From the NCBI GenBank assembly GCA_944548615.1, contig OX155973.1, positions 7,677,910 through 7,741,909 on the forward strand: a stretch of DNA of 64,000 nt. The letters are read 5' to 3'. Under the pieces are notes generated by a model that saw nothing but the letters and a program-made list of their open reading frames with translations, ran no database searches and was not told the origin of the DNA. Shown in pieces: positions 23,401-32,231 of this stretch. Within the stretch, counting starts at the first letter, position 1. Every line of letters starts with the position of its first letter. The translations under genes and the position numbers were made by a program. The stretch is from Micropterix aruncella (taxonomy: Eukaryota; Arthropoda; Insecta; Lepidoptera; Micropterigidae).

Positions 23401-26400
23401 GGACTTTGTCCGACAATTTGATTTGGCTCCGGAAATTGTGAAGTTCGTTAGGTTTGAGGATAGTGATGTTAGTTGGCATTCAGTCAGCGAAGTGAGGGTT
23501 TTGCATCCTTTCGCTTCTCTGACTGAGAATCAGCAGTCCTTAGCAAACAAAATGATCGATGGTTTTCAAAAAGTTTCGACAGACGTTAAGGGTCTTGGTC
23601 GAACTAATTTAATATCACAGGTTATCGACACGGGTAATCATCCACCGGTGAAACAGCGGTATTATCCCATGTCTCCCGCTCGTTTAGCATTGTTAAATGA
23701 GGAAGTTGATCGTATGCTAGAGTTAGGAGTTATTAAACCTAGCAAAGGGGGTTGGAATAACCCAACAATTTTTGTTCCGAAGTCCGATGGGACTTTAAGA
23801 TTTTGTCTGGATAGTAGGAAGCTCAACTCGATAACGAAGCCGGATGCGTACCCTCTTCCGAGAATTACTACCATCCTGGACAGTTTACGAGACGCTAACT
23901 ACTTGTCTTCCATCGACTTGTCGGCCGCCTTTTGGCAAATCCCCTTAGATCCTGCCTCTCAGGAAAAGTGCAGTTTTACGGTTCCTGGACGTGGTTTCTT
24001 TGCTATGCAAGTCTGTCCGTTCGGCATGCGCAATTCTCCTGCCTGCATGCAACGGCTCGCTGATCAGTTGTTCGACCCGTCGTTCGATAACAAAGTATTT
24101 TGTTACCTGGATGATATCGTTATTGTCTCTTCAACTTTCGAAGAGCATATTTCATTGTTAAACCGAGTGTTAGATCGTCTCGTTTATGCTAACCTAACGA
24201 TTAATTTCAAAAAGTGTCAATTTTTTCGTCGAGAACTTAAGTACCTAGGGTATGTAGTAGACTCTCATGGTCTACATACCGATCCCGAAAAAGTACAATG
24301 TATATTAGACTTTCCGACTCCTAGTTCGCCTAAGTTGGTTAAAACTTTCCTTGGGATGGCCGGTTGGTATCGTCGGTTTATCCGAAATTTCTCCTGTATT
24401 GCTGCTCCTCTGTCACGTTTGACCAGTACCCGCAAAGGTGCTCCCGCATTTTCGTGGTCACCAGAAGCGGAAGAGGCATTTCAAAAATTGAAATCAGCTC
24501 TAATTTCTAGTCCGATACTAGCTTGTCCGGACTATACAAAGCCATTTGCGTTACACTGCGACGCATCGTTGTACGGTTTAGGCGGCGTACTTACCCAGAC
24601 AGTGGATGGCGTAGAACATCCCATCGCTTTCACGAGTAGGACTCTCTTACCCGCTGAAACGCGATACTCTGCTACCGAACGGGAGGCCCTAAGCGTGATT
24701 CATGCAATCGAGCATTTTCGCGGCTACTTAGAGGGCGGCCCCAAAGTCAAAATCTTCACGGATCATGCCAGTCTTCTGTGGTTTTTGAGTCTGAAAAACC
24801 CAACTGGCCGTTTGGCCAGATGGGGTATTCGGCTGTCCGCCTTTGACTTTGAGATCGTCCATAAGAAAGGCGTCGAAAATGTGGTTCCTGATGCGTTATC
24901 GCGTTTGCTGCCCGTTTCATCTGTTTCTGTGGTCGCCGATCCTTGGTACAACGATTTGTTCCAAGCGGTATCTAATAACCCTGCCGCTTACCCTAATTAC
25001 CAGATTAAGGATGCAGAGTTGTATCGCTACACGAAGGGAAAGTACCAGCTCACCAGCGCTTATGACTGGAAGTTAGTGGTACCCTTACCTCTCCGAGAGA
25101 AGCTTATACACGATAACCATGCGTCCGATCTGTCTATGCATTTTGGGGTTTTTAAAACTCATCGTCGCCTAGCAATGCGCTATTTTTGGCCGAATTTGCA
25201 CGGAGATGTGGTCAAATTCATTTCCCAATGTGAAACTTGCCAACAGTATAAACACCCAAATATTTCTCCTTTGGGTCAGTTAGGCAATCCAAAGTCTTGT
25301 TCTTTCCCTTTCCAGATGGTCTCCGTCGATTTGTTGGGTCCCTATCCGATGACGAGAGATCGGAATATTCACATACTAGTAGTTACTTGTTGTTTCAGTA
25401 AATACTGTTTGCTTTTCCCTTTAAAGAGGGCTACTAGCAAAATCGTGAGTCGTATCATGGAGCATGAGGTTTTCCTGCGTTTTGGTGTCCCTCAGTATGT
25501 TATTTCCGACAACGGAAAACAATTTATTGGAAAAGAGTTTACCGAACTAATGTCCAAGTATCGGATACCTAAGGTTTACCTAAATCCAAAGTATTGCCCT
25601 CAGGTCAATCCAACTGAGAGGCAGAATCGAGGAGTTGTCACGGCGTTGGCGTTGTCTGTAAAAAACGACCATCGCTCTTGGGACCTCCACCTTTCTGCCA
25701 TTCAGATGGCGATCAATTCGGCCGTTTCGGAGGCTACGGGTTTCAGTCCTTTCTTCTTGGTTCATGGTCGAGAACCTATCTTAGACGGTTCGTTTTATAC
25801 TCAATCTCCTGAGTCCCAAGCTGAGGTCCTTTTTGGCAGTCGTTTGTCCTACGCTCAAGATCTGAGCGAACTTTCCGGTGTTTTTCATACCGTGAGGAAG
25901 AAACTTGATAATGCGCATGCTCACAATAAAACGTATTATGACCGTAAACACCGTCCTGCGGAGTTTGAGGTGGGCGATACGGTTTACAAGAAAACGTACT
26001 TCTTGAGCAATGCGGGGAATTATTTTATTTCAAAGTTTGCCCCACGTTATGAAAAATGTCGGATAGTCAAGACACTGTCGGCTCTGGTATACGAGTTGGT
26101 TAATGCTCAGGGAAAGAATATTGGCTCTTGGCATATTAAGGATTTCAAATTAAATCCTAAAGGGTCTAAGTAATTTGTGTAATTTTTATGTCTCTCGTTA
26201 ACATTCTTCGGAAAGTTGTCTTTATGAGTTCGACTAGATCGACTTTAAAAATGTGTTCCTTACAAAGGTGTAGTACCGAGTGGTTACTATCACTGAAATC
26301 ATTTCGTTTGAGTTCAGTCTTGCTAGTAAACCTGTCTAGCAACACTGTAGATTGAATTTATGTCATGAGAGGGAAGTATGCAAGGTGATGGTATGAAAGG

Positions 26401-29400
26401 TAGTATTGGACATTTTTCAAATACCTAAGGAGGTATTAGTTCTGTCGTGGTCTAACAATATAGTCATCGGTTTCTTTTGTCCACAGCCAGTATTTGGTTT
26501 GATTATTGGACGTTGTTGGTGTTCCTTCAGTAGGAGTGGTGGTTTATTACGGTTGTTTAGGACACCAGGTTTTGTTGTTTTTCTTTTACATGGGCTTTGT
26601 GCTTCCATGGTAAGTAGTAGTTTCGTTGTTGAAGTAGTTTTTTGTTCTCTACGGGAAAGTGGAGAGTTTCAAATGGCAGTTGACCTCTGCAGAACTTACC
26701 TACCAGTTTTTCCACTTTAGTTAACGGGAAGATTTTGTTTATTTATTTGTATGTTTTTGTAGACTTGTTTACCCTTATTGAAGGTAGCTTGGTCATTTGG
26801 TTTAGAAGAGTATATTTTTTTTCCTGTCTTATACACTGTTATAGACGTTGTGGCGTTTTTGTTAACCCTTGAGAGTGGAGCTAGAATCGGGACGATTCAT
26901 TTGAAATCGTTCGTTGGCTCTTCCGATTTCTTTTTGGAAGGGGGGCTGTAACAAAAACTGCTTTTTTTTGTGACATTTCTTTCGCGATTCATGCTTTTCC
27001 GTGTGCAGATCCAGGTAATTACATGTTTCGGTGTCATTTGCACACGTTTTCTGGCGTCTCTACTATTTTTCCGACGTTTTCTGCTTCATTTTCGTAACGT
27101 CGTAATTAAGTCACAACTTGACTTAAAAGTCGACTGTAAAAGTCGTAAAAACCGTTTTCTGACGTTTAAGAAGGTGTCGAACGCTACGGTTACGGCAATG
27201 ACGTCTCTATTCTCGTTGGTTTAGGCGGAAACGTCAAAAGGTGACATCACTTTTGTCTTTCGGGGTCGTACTTGCGCCCTGCAAAAATGGCATTCTTTTG
27301 GGATTTTGGAGTGTGGAAGCGCAGGCGTAAGAGCTGAGGATCGGCGTCGCTGCCGACGAGTATAGCGCGGCGCAGTTTTTAATTCATGTAGTTCTTTTCT
27401 GGTAAGCGATTATTGTCAATTTTTTGCGGTTAGCACATGTCGGCGTATCGACTTTAACCGGGTTTTTTTTCCTTGGCTTCAGACGGGCGACGAGCACCTC
27501 TATTTTTATACCATTTTCTATCAATAATACACCTGTAAAGCCTCAACTGCCGTAGCGTGGCGGCCTGCTTCTTGGAGCAGTTTTGAAATCGGAGATTCAA
27601 ATTCCGGACCTACCTACTGTCAACTTTTGGAAGATATCCATATACTGCTGTGCTGTGAAGTGATTTATACATCGTGTGCCTTGCACCTTCTTCGTTTTGC
27701 TGTGCCCGTGGAGTAGCGGATTAAAGAACTCTGAAAAGAAGCAACGTGTTCTCATTTCTTTTTTACAGCTGAAGGAAGAATTGCTACCTCCGGGCAAAAC
27801 CAGTGACAAACTTGTGAGACTTACCCACCCTGTTAAATCTTGTGCTTAATTTTTTTGGTATCGAGTGCTGGTTTTTTTTTTAGTTTCAGCTTTAACCTTT
27901 AAAAAGCTGTGGCGTCCAATTTTTTGTGAAAGTTAGTTTTTTTATGTTTATTGGCTTCGGCTTTAAATAATACTTCCTGCACTTGATTTCTGTTCGTGGT
28001 TATTCTACGACTAGGTATAACCAGGTCCAACCCCGCGGGTACATATTGGGAACCTGGCAGTTACATACTGGCGCTGCTGTCACATACTGGCGCTGCTGTT
28101 ATACCGTTACATCATTCTTCTGTTTTGACTTACTCTATTACGGTCCATACTGCTTGTTTATGGGATTAGCTTCCATACTCTGTCAGGCATGCACCTTTGT
28201 TGCTTATTTTCAAAAAGTTGTTGACGAAACATTTGCTTTCACACAGCTACTAACCAAATACCCCCCCCCCCCCCACCGTACTGTCTACTTTATTCTTTCC
28301 TAGGCAAAAATAGTAAGAAATGGATTATTGTAACCCTAACGTAACTTATTGGCATATAATTGTATTAGTTCATTTTAAATTTAACTTTATTACATCAAGG
28401 AATACTGTTAGACGACAATTGAAAATCAGGTTATCAAATGGTCGACTGTAAGATATAGTGATAAGTCTGCCATTTGTGCATGATTTTTTTCTTTTAAAAC
28501 CAGTGTATTATTTTTAATATGGAGTATTATTTTTTAGGACGATAAAGTCATTCTATTCTAGAGCCAGCATTTAAATTTGTATTTCTTTCAGGTATCTTCG
28601 ACCTGAAACAGCGCAAGGAATATTTGTCAACTTCAAGCGGCTGCTCGAGTTCAATCAGGGGCGACTGCCATTCGCCGCCGCGCAGATCGGTAACTCGTTC
28701 CGCAATGAAATATCGCCGCGCTCCGGACTGCTGCGCGTGCGCGAATTCACCATGTGCGAAATTGAGCACTTTTGCGACGACAAACAGCACCCGAAATTCG
28801 AATCGATCCGCGACGTAAACCTCCTCCTGTACTCTGCGGCGAATCAAGAATCGGGGAAATCGGCTGAATACGTCACGATCGGGGATGCCGTCGCACAGAA
28901 AATTGTCAATAACGAAACTCTCGGGTATTTCATGGCGCGGATACATTTATATCTGATAGACGTCGGTATAAACCCAAAGAAGTTGCGGTTCCGCCAGCAT
29001 ATGGGCAATGAAATGGCGCATTACGCCTGCGATTGCTGGGATGCGGAATGCCTATCGTCGTACGGGTGGGTCGAATGCGTCGGATGCGCCGACCGGTCCG
29101 CTTACGACTTAACGCAGCATTCGAAGGCGACGGGAGCGCGGTTAGTCGCTGAGAAAAAACTCCCCGAACCACAGCTACGCACCTTCACAGAAATCGTCCA
29201 AAATAAAGCACTCATTGGTAAAGAATTCAAAAAAGATGCGAAAGCAATATCGGAAGCACTGGCTTCCTTCGAATCGAGCGACGTCACTGCTCTGCAAGCG
29301 TCTTTAGAATCAACCGGGCGGTACGCGTTACGCGTCGGCGCAAATACGTTTGAATTAACGCCTCAATTCGTATCGGTGAAAGAAACGCAGAAAACTGTGC

Positions 29401-29906
29401 ACGTCGAAGAGATCGTACCGTCGGTTATCGAGCCGTCGTTCGGCGTCGGCCGTATCATGTATTGCGTATTAGAGCATAACTTCAGAGTGCGCGACGGCGA
29501 CGAGCAGCGCACATACTTCTCCCTGCCCCCAACGGTATCCCCAATAAAATGCGCCGTTCTACCCCTGAGCGCAAACGCCGAATTCCAACCGTTTGTCAAG
29601 CAAATCTCGAATGACCTAACCACGGTCGATATTTCGCATAAAGTGGACGATTCGTCGGGTTCGATCGGCAGGCGATACGCGCGAACCGACGAATTGGGAG
29701 TGCCGTACGCCGTCACCATCGACTTTGATACTATCAAGGAACCCCACTCGGTGACTCTTCGCGAGAGGGACAGCACCGGGCAAGTGCGTCTACCTCTAAC
29801 GGATCTGCCAGACGTCGTCAGGAACCTATCGCTCGGACGACTGACTTGGACGGCACTCGAAGGGAAATATCCCAAATTTGAACAACAAGAAACCGGCAAA
29901 CAGTGA
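17438..29906 (+). CDS. GlyRS: Glycyl-tRNA synthetase, dual cytosolic/mitochondrial, class II
   Basis: Charges tRNA-Gly with glycine. Two exons, 17438-18312 and 28592-29906, join in phase within a Gly codon and give 729 residues, close to animal GlyRS. A stop codon sits immediately before the first ATG, fixing the start. Residues 1-52 are Arg-rich without acidic residues at first ([18 protein letters not shown]), fitting a mitochondrial leader; a second in-frame ATG at 17594 ([10 protein letters not shown]) would give the cytosolic form, as known for animal GlyRS. Then come the WHEP helix pair ([20 protein letters not shown]), class II motif 1 region ([14 protein letters not shown]), motif 2 ([20 protein letters not shown]), motif 3 ([16 protein letters not shown]) and the anticodon-binding domain ([12 protein letters not shown] to [20 protein letters not shown]). 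The intron, 10.3 kb, contains a LINE fragment and a full LTR retrotransposon. Confidence 0.97.
18500..19027 (-). mobile_element. LINE reverse transcriptase C-terminal fragment
   Basis: Minus-strand frames read [60 protein letters not shown] and, after one frameshift, a stretch with [19 protein letters not shown] and [13 protein letters not shown]. This is the canonical tail of RTE/Jockey-like endonuclease-reverse transcriptases. It sits antisense in the GlyRS intron and is 5'-truncated. Confidence 0.85.
19504..20660 (+). repeat. 5' LTR
   Basis: Starts TGTAAC and ends GTTATG. Identical to the 3' LTR except C at 20483 (G in the 3' copy at 27926) and the last base. No AATAAA was seen in it, but ATTAAA occurs at 20277-20282. 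Its last 40 bases contain two 19-base repeats that also resemble the primer-binding site. Confidence 0.95.
20664..20680 (+). other. Primer-binding site (tRNA-Lys type)
   Basis: tggcgcccaacgtgggg starts four bases after the 5' LTR and ends in the expected position for minus-strand priming. The TGGCGCCCAAC start is the type complementary to tRNA-Lys used by insect gypsy-group elements (from memory of the family). The same 19 bases occur at 3500-3518. Confidence 0.85.
20961..21133 (+). repeat. Duplicated 53-base motif in the retrotransposon leader
   Basis: Two copies at 20961-21013 and 21081-21133 (start taatccgatacggttgtcgg, end gatagaggcttgcc) differ at only a few positions and are 120 bases apart. 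They lie between the primer-binding site and gag, where packaging signals are usual. The rest of the leader up to 21500 is T-rich. Confidence 0.85.
21513..23072 (+). CDS. gag: Gag polyprotein of the Ty3/gypsy element
   Basis: 519 residues, intact. Gag forms the particle that packages element RNA. The first third is polar and helical; the centre (about residues 225-400) resembles a retrotransposon capsid region ([55 protein letters not shown]). The C-terminus has an Arg/Gly-rich nucleic-acid-binding stretch ([27 protein letters not shown]) followed by one Cys cluster, C481-x2-C484-x9-C494-x2-C497. This replaces the usual CCHC knuckle: the third ligand is Cys and the spacing is longer. The stop codon overlaps a stem-loop that starts pol translation by frameshift. 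Confidence 0.9.
   Translation: MASPVLVYYSASHLVKKELDYEFKIREVTPTLVESMRRQFSSLLKQFPADSITSTDLDPEQEFNECSIRLLCLQEFVEDLVENNTRPLFKRVCTKTTHLFYRVSRITSGVVPTASFERLQAEISEIVKVLEECSDIVRAPSPNLLPSTSVQVEVPVPVHPLGVTSVSSNNLFVPLAVPNVSSVPNAGNSVSEPEVFVRNPVAVSRPYDVTNEQVLRPLSLGFVFDGKSCVVEFLERLEENRLARNISDARLLKSACELFQHHALAWYRTVASRIDNWPQLAKELRQNFGSQTFDRDMLKQARARIQRPDEPLHLFVTEVLGYFNKLSRPLPEAEQLTILVPNLKPYLQQCFAYIPVHSIQELLHVGKQQELTHVAINEYNANLQALSKAKPSASRAVHSVDCTGSGNNGTDVPLEEHLHQCTVSAVDSLSTRTQESHRGSSNRGGFHRGGYSRGKPHNAGGPRGAYSGYQRGSHHGHSKYCYRCGKFNFTVTTCPDCSKGNNSPNSTSADSKNSRTETE
23045..23094 (+). promoter_or_regulatory. -1 ribosomal frameshift signal between gag and pol
   Basis: The slippery heptamer A AAA AAC (23045-23051) is in the gag frame as X XXY YYZ. 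After a 9-base spacer, 23061-23073 and 23082-23094 form a perfect 13-bp stem with an 8-base loop; the gag stop codon lies inside the 5' arm. The -1 frame is open from the slip site into pol with no stop. Heptamer, spacer and stem all match the known design of retroviral -1 frameshift sites. Confidence 0.9.
23051..26173 (+). CDS. pol: Pol polyprotein (protease, reverse transcriptase, RNase H, integrase)
   Basis: About 1040 residues read in the -1 frame relative to gag; there is no ATG at the start, so it is expected as a Gag-Pol fusion of about 1550 residues. Counting from 23069, the domains are: aspartic protease (LLDTGSS, D37-T38-G39), reverse transcriptase ([25 protein letters not shown], catalytic YLDD at 346-349), RNase H (CDAS with D498, then [11 protein letters not shown]), integrase zinc finger (H...H, CETC) and the integrase core with D (VDLLGPYP), D (ISDNGKQF) and E (NPTERQNR). 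All catalytic motifs are present. The domain order places it in Ty3/gypsy; the absence of env and the exact clade were not resolved further. Confidence 0.95.
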   Translation, partial: LENRDRVNAFVHSVSALFEKEKDNRRPFLDVALGDIAVCGLLDTGSSVTILGADSHRHLIEIGYTLHKTSSWTLSTANSSTVRTIGYMSLPFKFNNRCQVIRAVVAPDIGTSLILGMDFVRQFDLAPEIVKFVRFEDSDVSWHSVSEVRVLHPFASLTENQQSLANKMIDGFQKVSTDVKGLGRTNLISQVIDTGNHPPVKQRYYPMSPARLALLNEEVDRMLELGVIKPSKGGWNNPTIFVPKSDGTLRFCLDSRKLNSITKPDAYPLPRITTILDSLRDANYLSSIDLSAAFWQIPLDPASQEKCSFTVPGRGFFAMQVCPFGMRNSPACMQRLADQLFDPSFDNKVFCYLDDIVIVSSTFEEHISLLNRVLDRLVYANLTINFKKCQFFRRELKYLGYVVDSHGLHTDPEKVQCILDFPTPSSPKLVKTFLGMAGWYRRFIRNFSCIAAPLSRLTSTRKGAPAFSWSPEAEEAFQKLKSALISSPILACPDYTKPFALHCDASLYGLGGVLTQTVDGVEHPIAFTSRTLLPAETRYSATEREALSVIHAIEHFRGYLEGGPKVKIFTDHASLLWFLSLKNPTGRLARWGIRLSAFDFEIVHKKGVENVVPDALSRLLPVSSVSVVADPWYNDLFQAVSNNPAAYPNYQIKDAELYRYTKGKYQLTSAYDWKLVVPLPLREKLIHDNHASDLSMHFGVFKTHRRLAMRYFWPNLHGDVVKFISQCETCQQYKHPNISPLGQLGNPKSCSFPFQMVSVDLLGPYPMTRDRNIHILVVTCCFSKYCLLFPLKRATSKIVSRIMEHEVFLRFGVPQYVISDNGKQFIGKEFTELMSKYRIPKVYLNPKYCPQVNPTERQNRGVVTALALSVKNDHRSWDLHLSAIQMAINSAVSEATGFSPFFLVHGREPILDGSFYTQSPESQAEVLFGSRLSYAQDLSELSGVFHTVRKKLDNAHAHNKTYYDRKHRPAEFEVGDTVYKKTYFLSNAGNYFISKFAPRYEKCRIVKTLSALVYELVNAQGKNIGSWHIKDFKLNPKGSK
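26936..26945 (+). other. Polypurine tract of the Ty3/gypsy element
   Basis: ggaagggggg ends one base before the 3' LTR, the normal site for plus-strand priming. Confidence 0.85.
26947..28103 (+). repeat. 3' LTR
   Basis: Directly follows the polypurine tract and ends GTTATA at the CCGT target duplication. The terminal TGTAAC...GTTATA is a near-perfect short inverted repeat. Confidence 0.95.
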
Positions 29907-29934
29907 AGCTTTAAAGCTATAAAAATGCATTTCA

Positions 29935-29940
29935 AATAAA
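29935..29940 (+). terminator. GlyRS polyadenylation signal
   Basis: AATAAA lies 29 bases after the GlyRS stop codon, followed by a T-rich stretch. This would give a very short 3' untranslated region. Confidence 0.6.
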
Positions 29941-30019
29941 TTTTAAAGCTTTATAAGTCTTTTATTTCCAGAAGACAATGAATGATAACACAACACTAGT
30001 CTATTTGGGTGGTTTTTTA

Positions 30020-30265
30020 GCCACATTTTAAACTTCCCCAATCATTATTTTAATAATATTATTCTGACTTGAACGAAGAAGACCATGTATTATTGTGTAG
30101 GATATTATATAGAAGTGAAATGTAGAAATTTCTCCGGTCCCGTGTACGAAGCTATTGCAATTTTGCTCGATACTCGGATACATGGTCATATTCCGCAGAT
30201 TGTACCTTATGCAAACGTTCTGTAGGCGCTCAAGCTTATCCAATCTGGTTTTGGTGAGATCCATA
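30020..30265 (-). mobile_element. Non-LTR retrotransposon reverse transcriptase fragment
   Basis: The minus strand reads LTKTRLDKLERLQNVCIRY and, after a frameshift, EYDHVSEYRAKLQ. This pair of motifs is characteristic of Jockey/CR1-like reverse transcriptase C-termini. Both ends are truncated. Confidence 0.65.
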
Positions 30266-31368
30266 TGCGATATGTTGCGTTGTATAAAATTTATACGGCG
30301 CGCCCGCTCATGTTAAATTTTATGACGTGCCCGCCGAAAGTAATAACGTGCTTACACCTTGAAGAAATACCTACGAGTGACTGACAGTATGAGCCAGTAC
30401 TCCATGCCAGTTCTCAATGTAAATCTACACTAAGGCTCGGCGCAAACTCACCACCGGCCACAGCCACTGCCATTTATAGCCCTCTATGCCATGCAGTCTC
30501 ACAATGAACTTCCGAGACGGAAGGTCCGGTCATGCTACTGCATATGCAGACGACATAGAGGGTGACAGGTGAGAAGTGAGAGTGAGAGAGGGTGGAGCGG
30601 CGTGCAGTGGCGAGTCTCCGCGTTTTGAAACACCTGTAGCGAGTGGCGCCACCGGCGTTTGCGGAGTGTCCCTATAAAATGAATCCTTACCGTGCAATCT
30701 TTCGGCATCAACGAATTTACTTAGCAAATACCTTAAACCGCGATGAAGAAGTGAGAAATAAATTAGGGTAGGACGTAATAAAAATCGCCGTTAGATGGCA
30801 GTAAAAGTTTATTTAATAGAGTAATACATATAGTTAAAATTAAAAATCCCCCAGTGTGTTGTGTCAAAACTTTAATCGCAAAAGCGATTGCCGCTAAAAA
30901 ATCTGCTGGTTAACGAGGTTGAACTGCGGAAAGTACGATACCACCCACTGGTGGACGTTGAAAACGTCCACACACGATCAGTTTAACTGCACAGTTTATC
31001 ATGTGCGACATCATAACTGAGAGATAAACTTAGGAAACTGCGTAGTTCCGACAGATTTTTTGTCTTTTGGCCTGCGCGTTAAGCTTGGCTTTACACCGAT
31101 AAACTGTGCATTTAGCTCAGTTAATCGCACAGTTTTCTTAGTCATGTCCTCGTGTCTAGCGATACTAGTGAGATGTTCAACAGGTTCCCGCCATCATGTC
31201 CAAAAAAAAGAACAATTGTTGGTTTTCGAAGAAGTCTTTCTGAATTGTAAGACATGTCTTTTATATTACAATCGAATAAAAAAAGCGGATGCGTACGACC
31301 AGCACAGCTGCAACCACACAACACACTGCTGCTCTTGTTTTTTTCGGTCACCCATCGTCGAACATATA

Positions 31369-32214
31369 CGAGGGTCGTCCAGAAAGTAAGGATACAAAGG
31401 CTCCTGCGGCCGATAGATTTTTTTTATTTCGAAGTTGGTGCACCTGGCGTATAGTAGGGGTCCTAGCGGTCAGTTTGTTACGTCCCGTGTATTTGTCGGC
31501 CATTTCGTTCAATCACCGTAAATTATTCTGATGGAGGGGTAGTCGCTCGCTTCCGCCACCTCCTGTCCATCAAGATCTGTGCGGTCATCCATTTTTGACT
31601 TTGCAGAACTATAACACCCCGAATATTCATCGGATGACGGGGAATGAGACTTTAATGTGCGACAAAAGCCGGAAGTCATGGCATCTGTTGATCATACAGT
31701 CCTGGAGTCCATAAGGGGATCTTGCATGTAGATTATATATATTCCATTAATGCAGAGGCTTACTGCAATACCCTAAAAAGAGCAATTTAGAGCCGCAGAA
31801 GCGGAATGCTGACCCGTGGAGTCAGCCTTTTGCATGACAACGCTAGGCCCCACACCGTGCGAGTTTTAAAGGAGCTGCAGATATCGTTTGGATGGGATAT
31901 TGTCACCCATTCCCTCTATTCATCTGGCTTGGCGCCTACGGACTGTAACCTTTTCACTAAACTAAACGGAAACGTTTTTACAACGATTAGGACTGGGAAG
32001 CTGTGAAGAAGTGGCTGAAAGAGCTGGCGGCGAGGGTCAATGACACTGTCATACAAAAGCTGATGCCCCAACTGCAGAAATGTCTCAATCTTGACGGCGA
32101 TTACGTTGAAAAATAGTTTAAAATATTTGTGAAGTCTCCTGTAAATTTCAATTAAATAAAAGCATTTTCCGATCCTACATAAATGTTGTAACCTTACTTT
32201 CTGGATGACCCTCG
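31369..32214 (+). mobile_element. Internally deleted mariner element
   Basis: TA lies on both sides (31367-31368, 32215-32216). The ends are inverted copies: cgagggtcgtccagaaagta and, reversed, cgagggtcatccagaaagta. Bases 31806-32115 encode the transposase C-terminal half with two catalytic-region motifs, LLHDNARPHT and LAPTDCNLF, then a degenerate tail. At 846 bp it lacks the N-terminal domain and cannot be autonomous. Confidence 0.9.
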
Positions 32215-32231
32215 TACATGTAGACTGTCAC

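Larger units (their letters stand above)
19504..28103 (+). mobile_element. Complete Ty3/gypsy LTR retrotransposon in the GlyRS intron
   Basis: The 8.6 kb element has two LTRs of equal length that differ at one internal base, a tRNA-Lys-type primer-binding site, intact gag and pol, and a polypurine tract. CCGT flanks both sides (19500-19503 and 28104-28107), consistent with a 4-bp target duplication; a 5-bp CCGTT duplication is possible because the next base is ambiguous. It lies in the same orientation as GlyRS. No env gene was found between pol and the 3' LTR (26174-26935); an open frame at 26406-26720 there is not recognisable. The near-identity of the LTRs and the open frames suggest a recent insertion that may still be competent. 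Confidence 0.96.
29907..31366. other. Intergenic, mostly unassigned, after GlyRS
   Basis: Apart from the LINE fragment at 30020-30265, nothing is recognised. Two short open frames around 31060-31390 have no supporting features. A small dyad around 30950-30975 (ggacgttgaaaacgtcc) was noted. Confidence 0.45.

Noticed and set aside
26406..26720. Possible env-like gene between pol and the 3' LTR
   Set aside because: Only 104 residues, Cys-containing and hydrophobic by chance; no signal peptide plus fusion or anchor layout.
28261..28274. Poly-C run as a functional element
   Set aside because: A simple homopolymer in the GlyRS intron near the LTR insertion site; nothing links it to a function.
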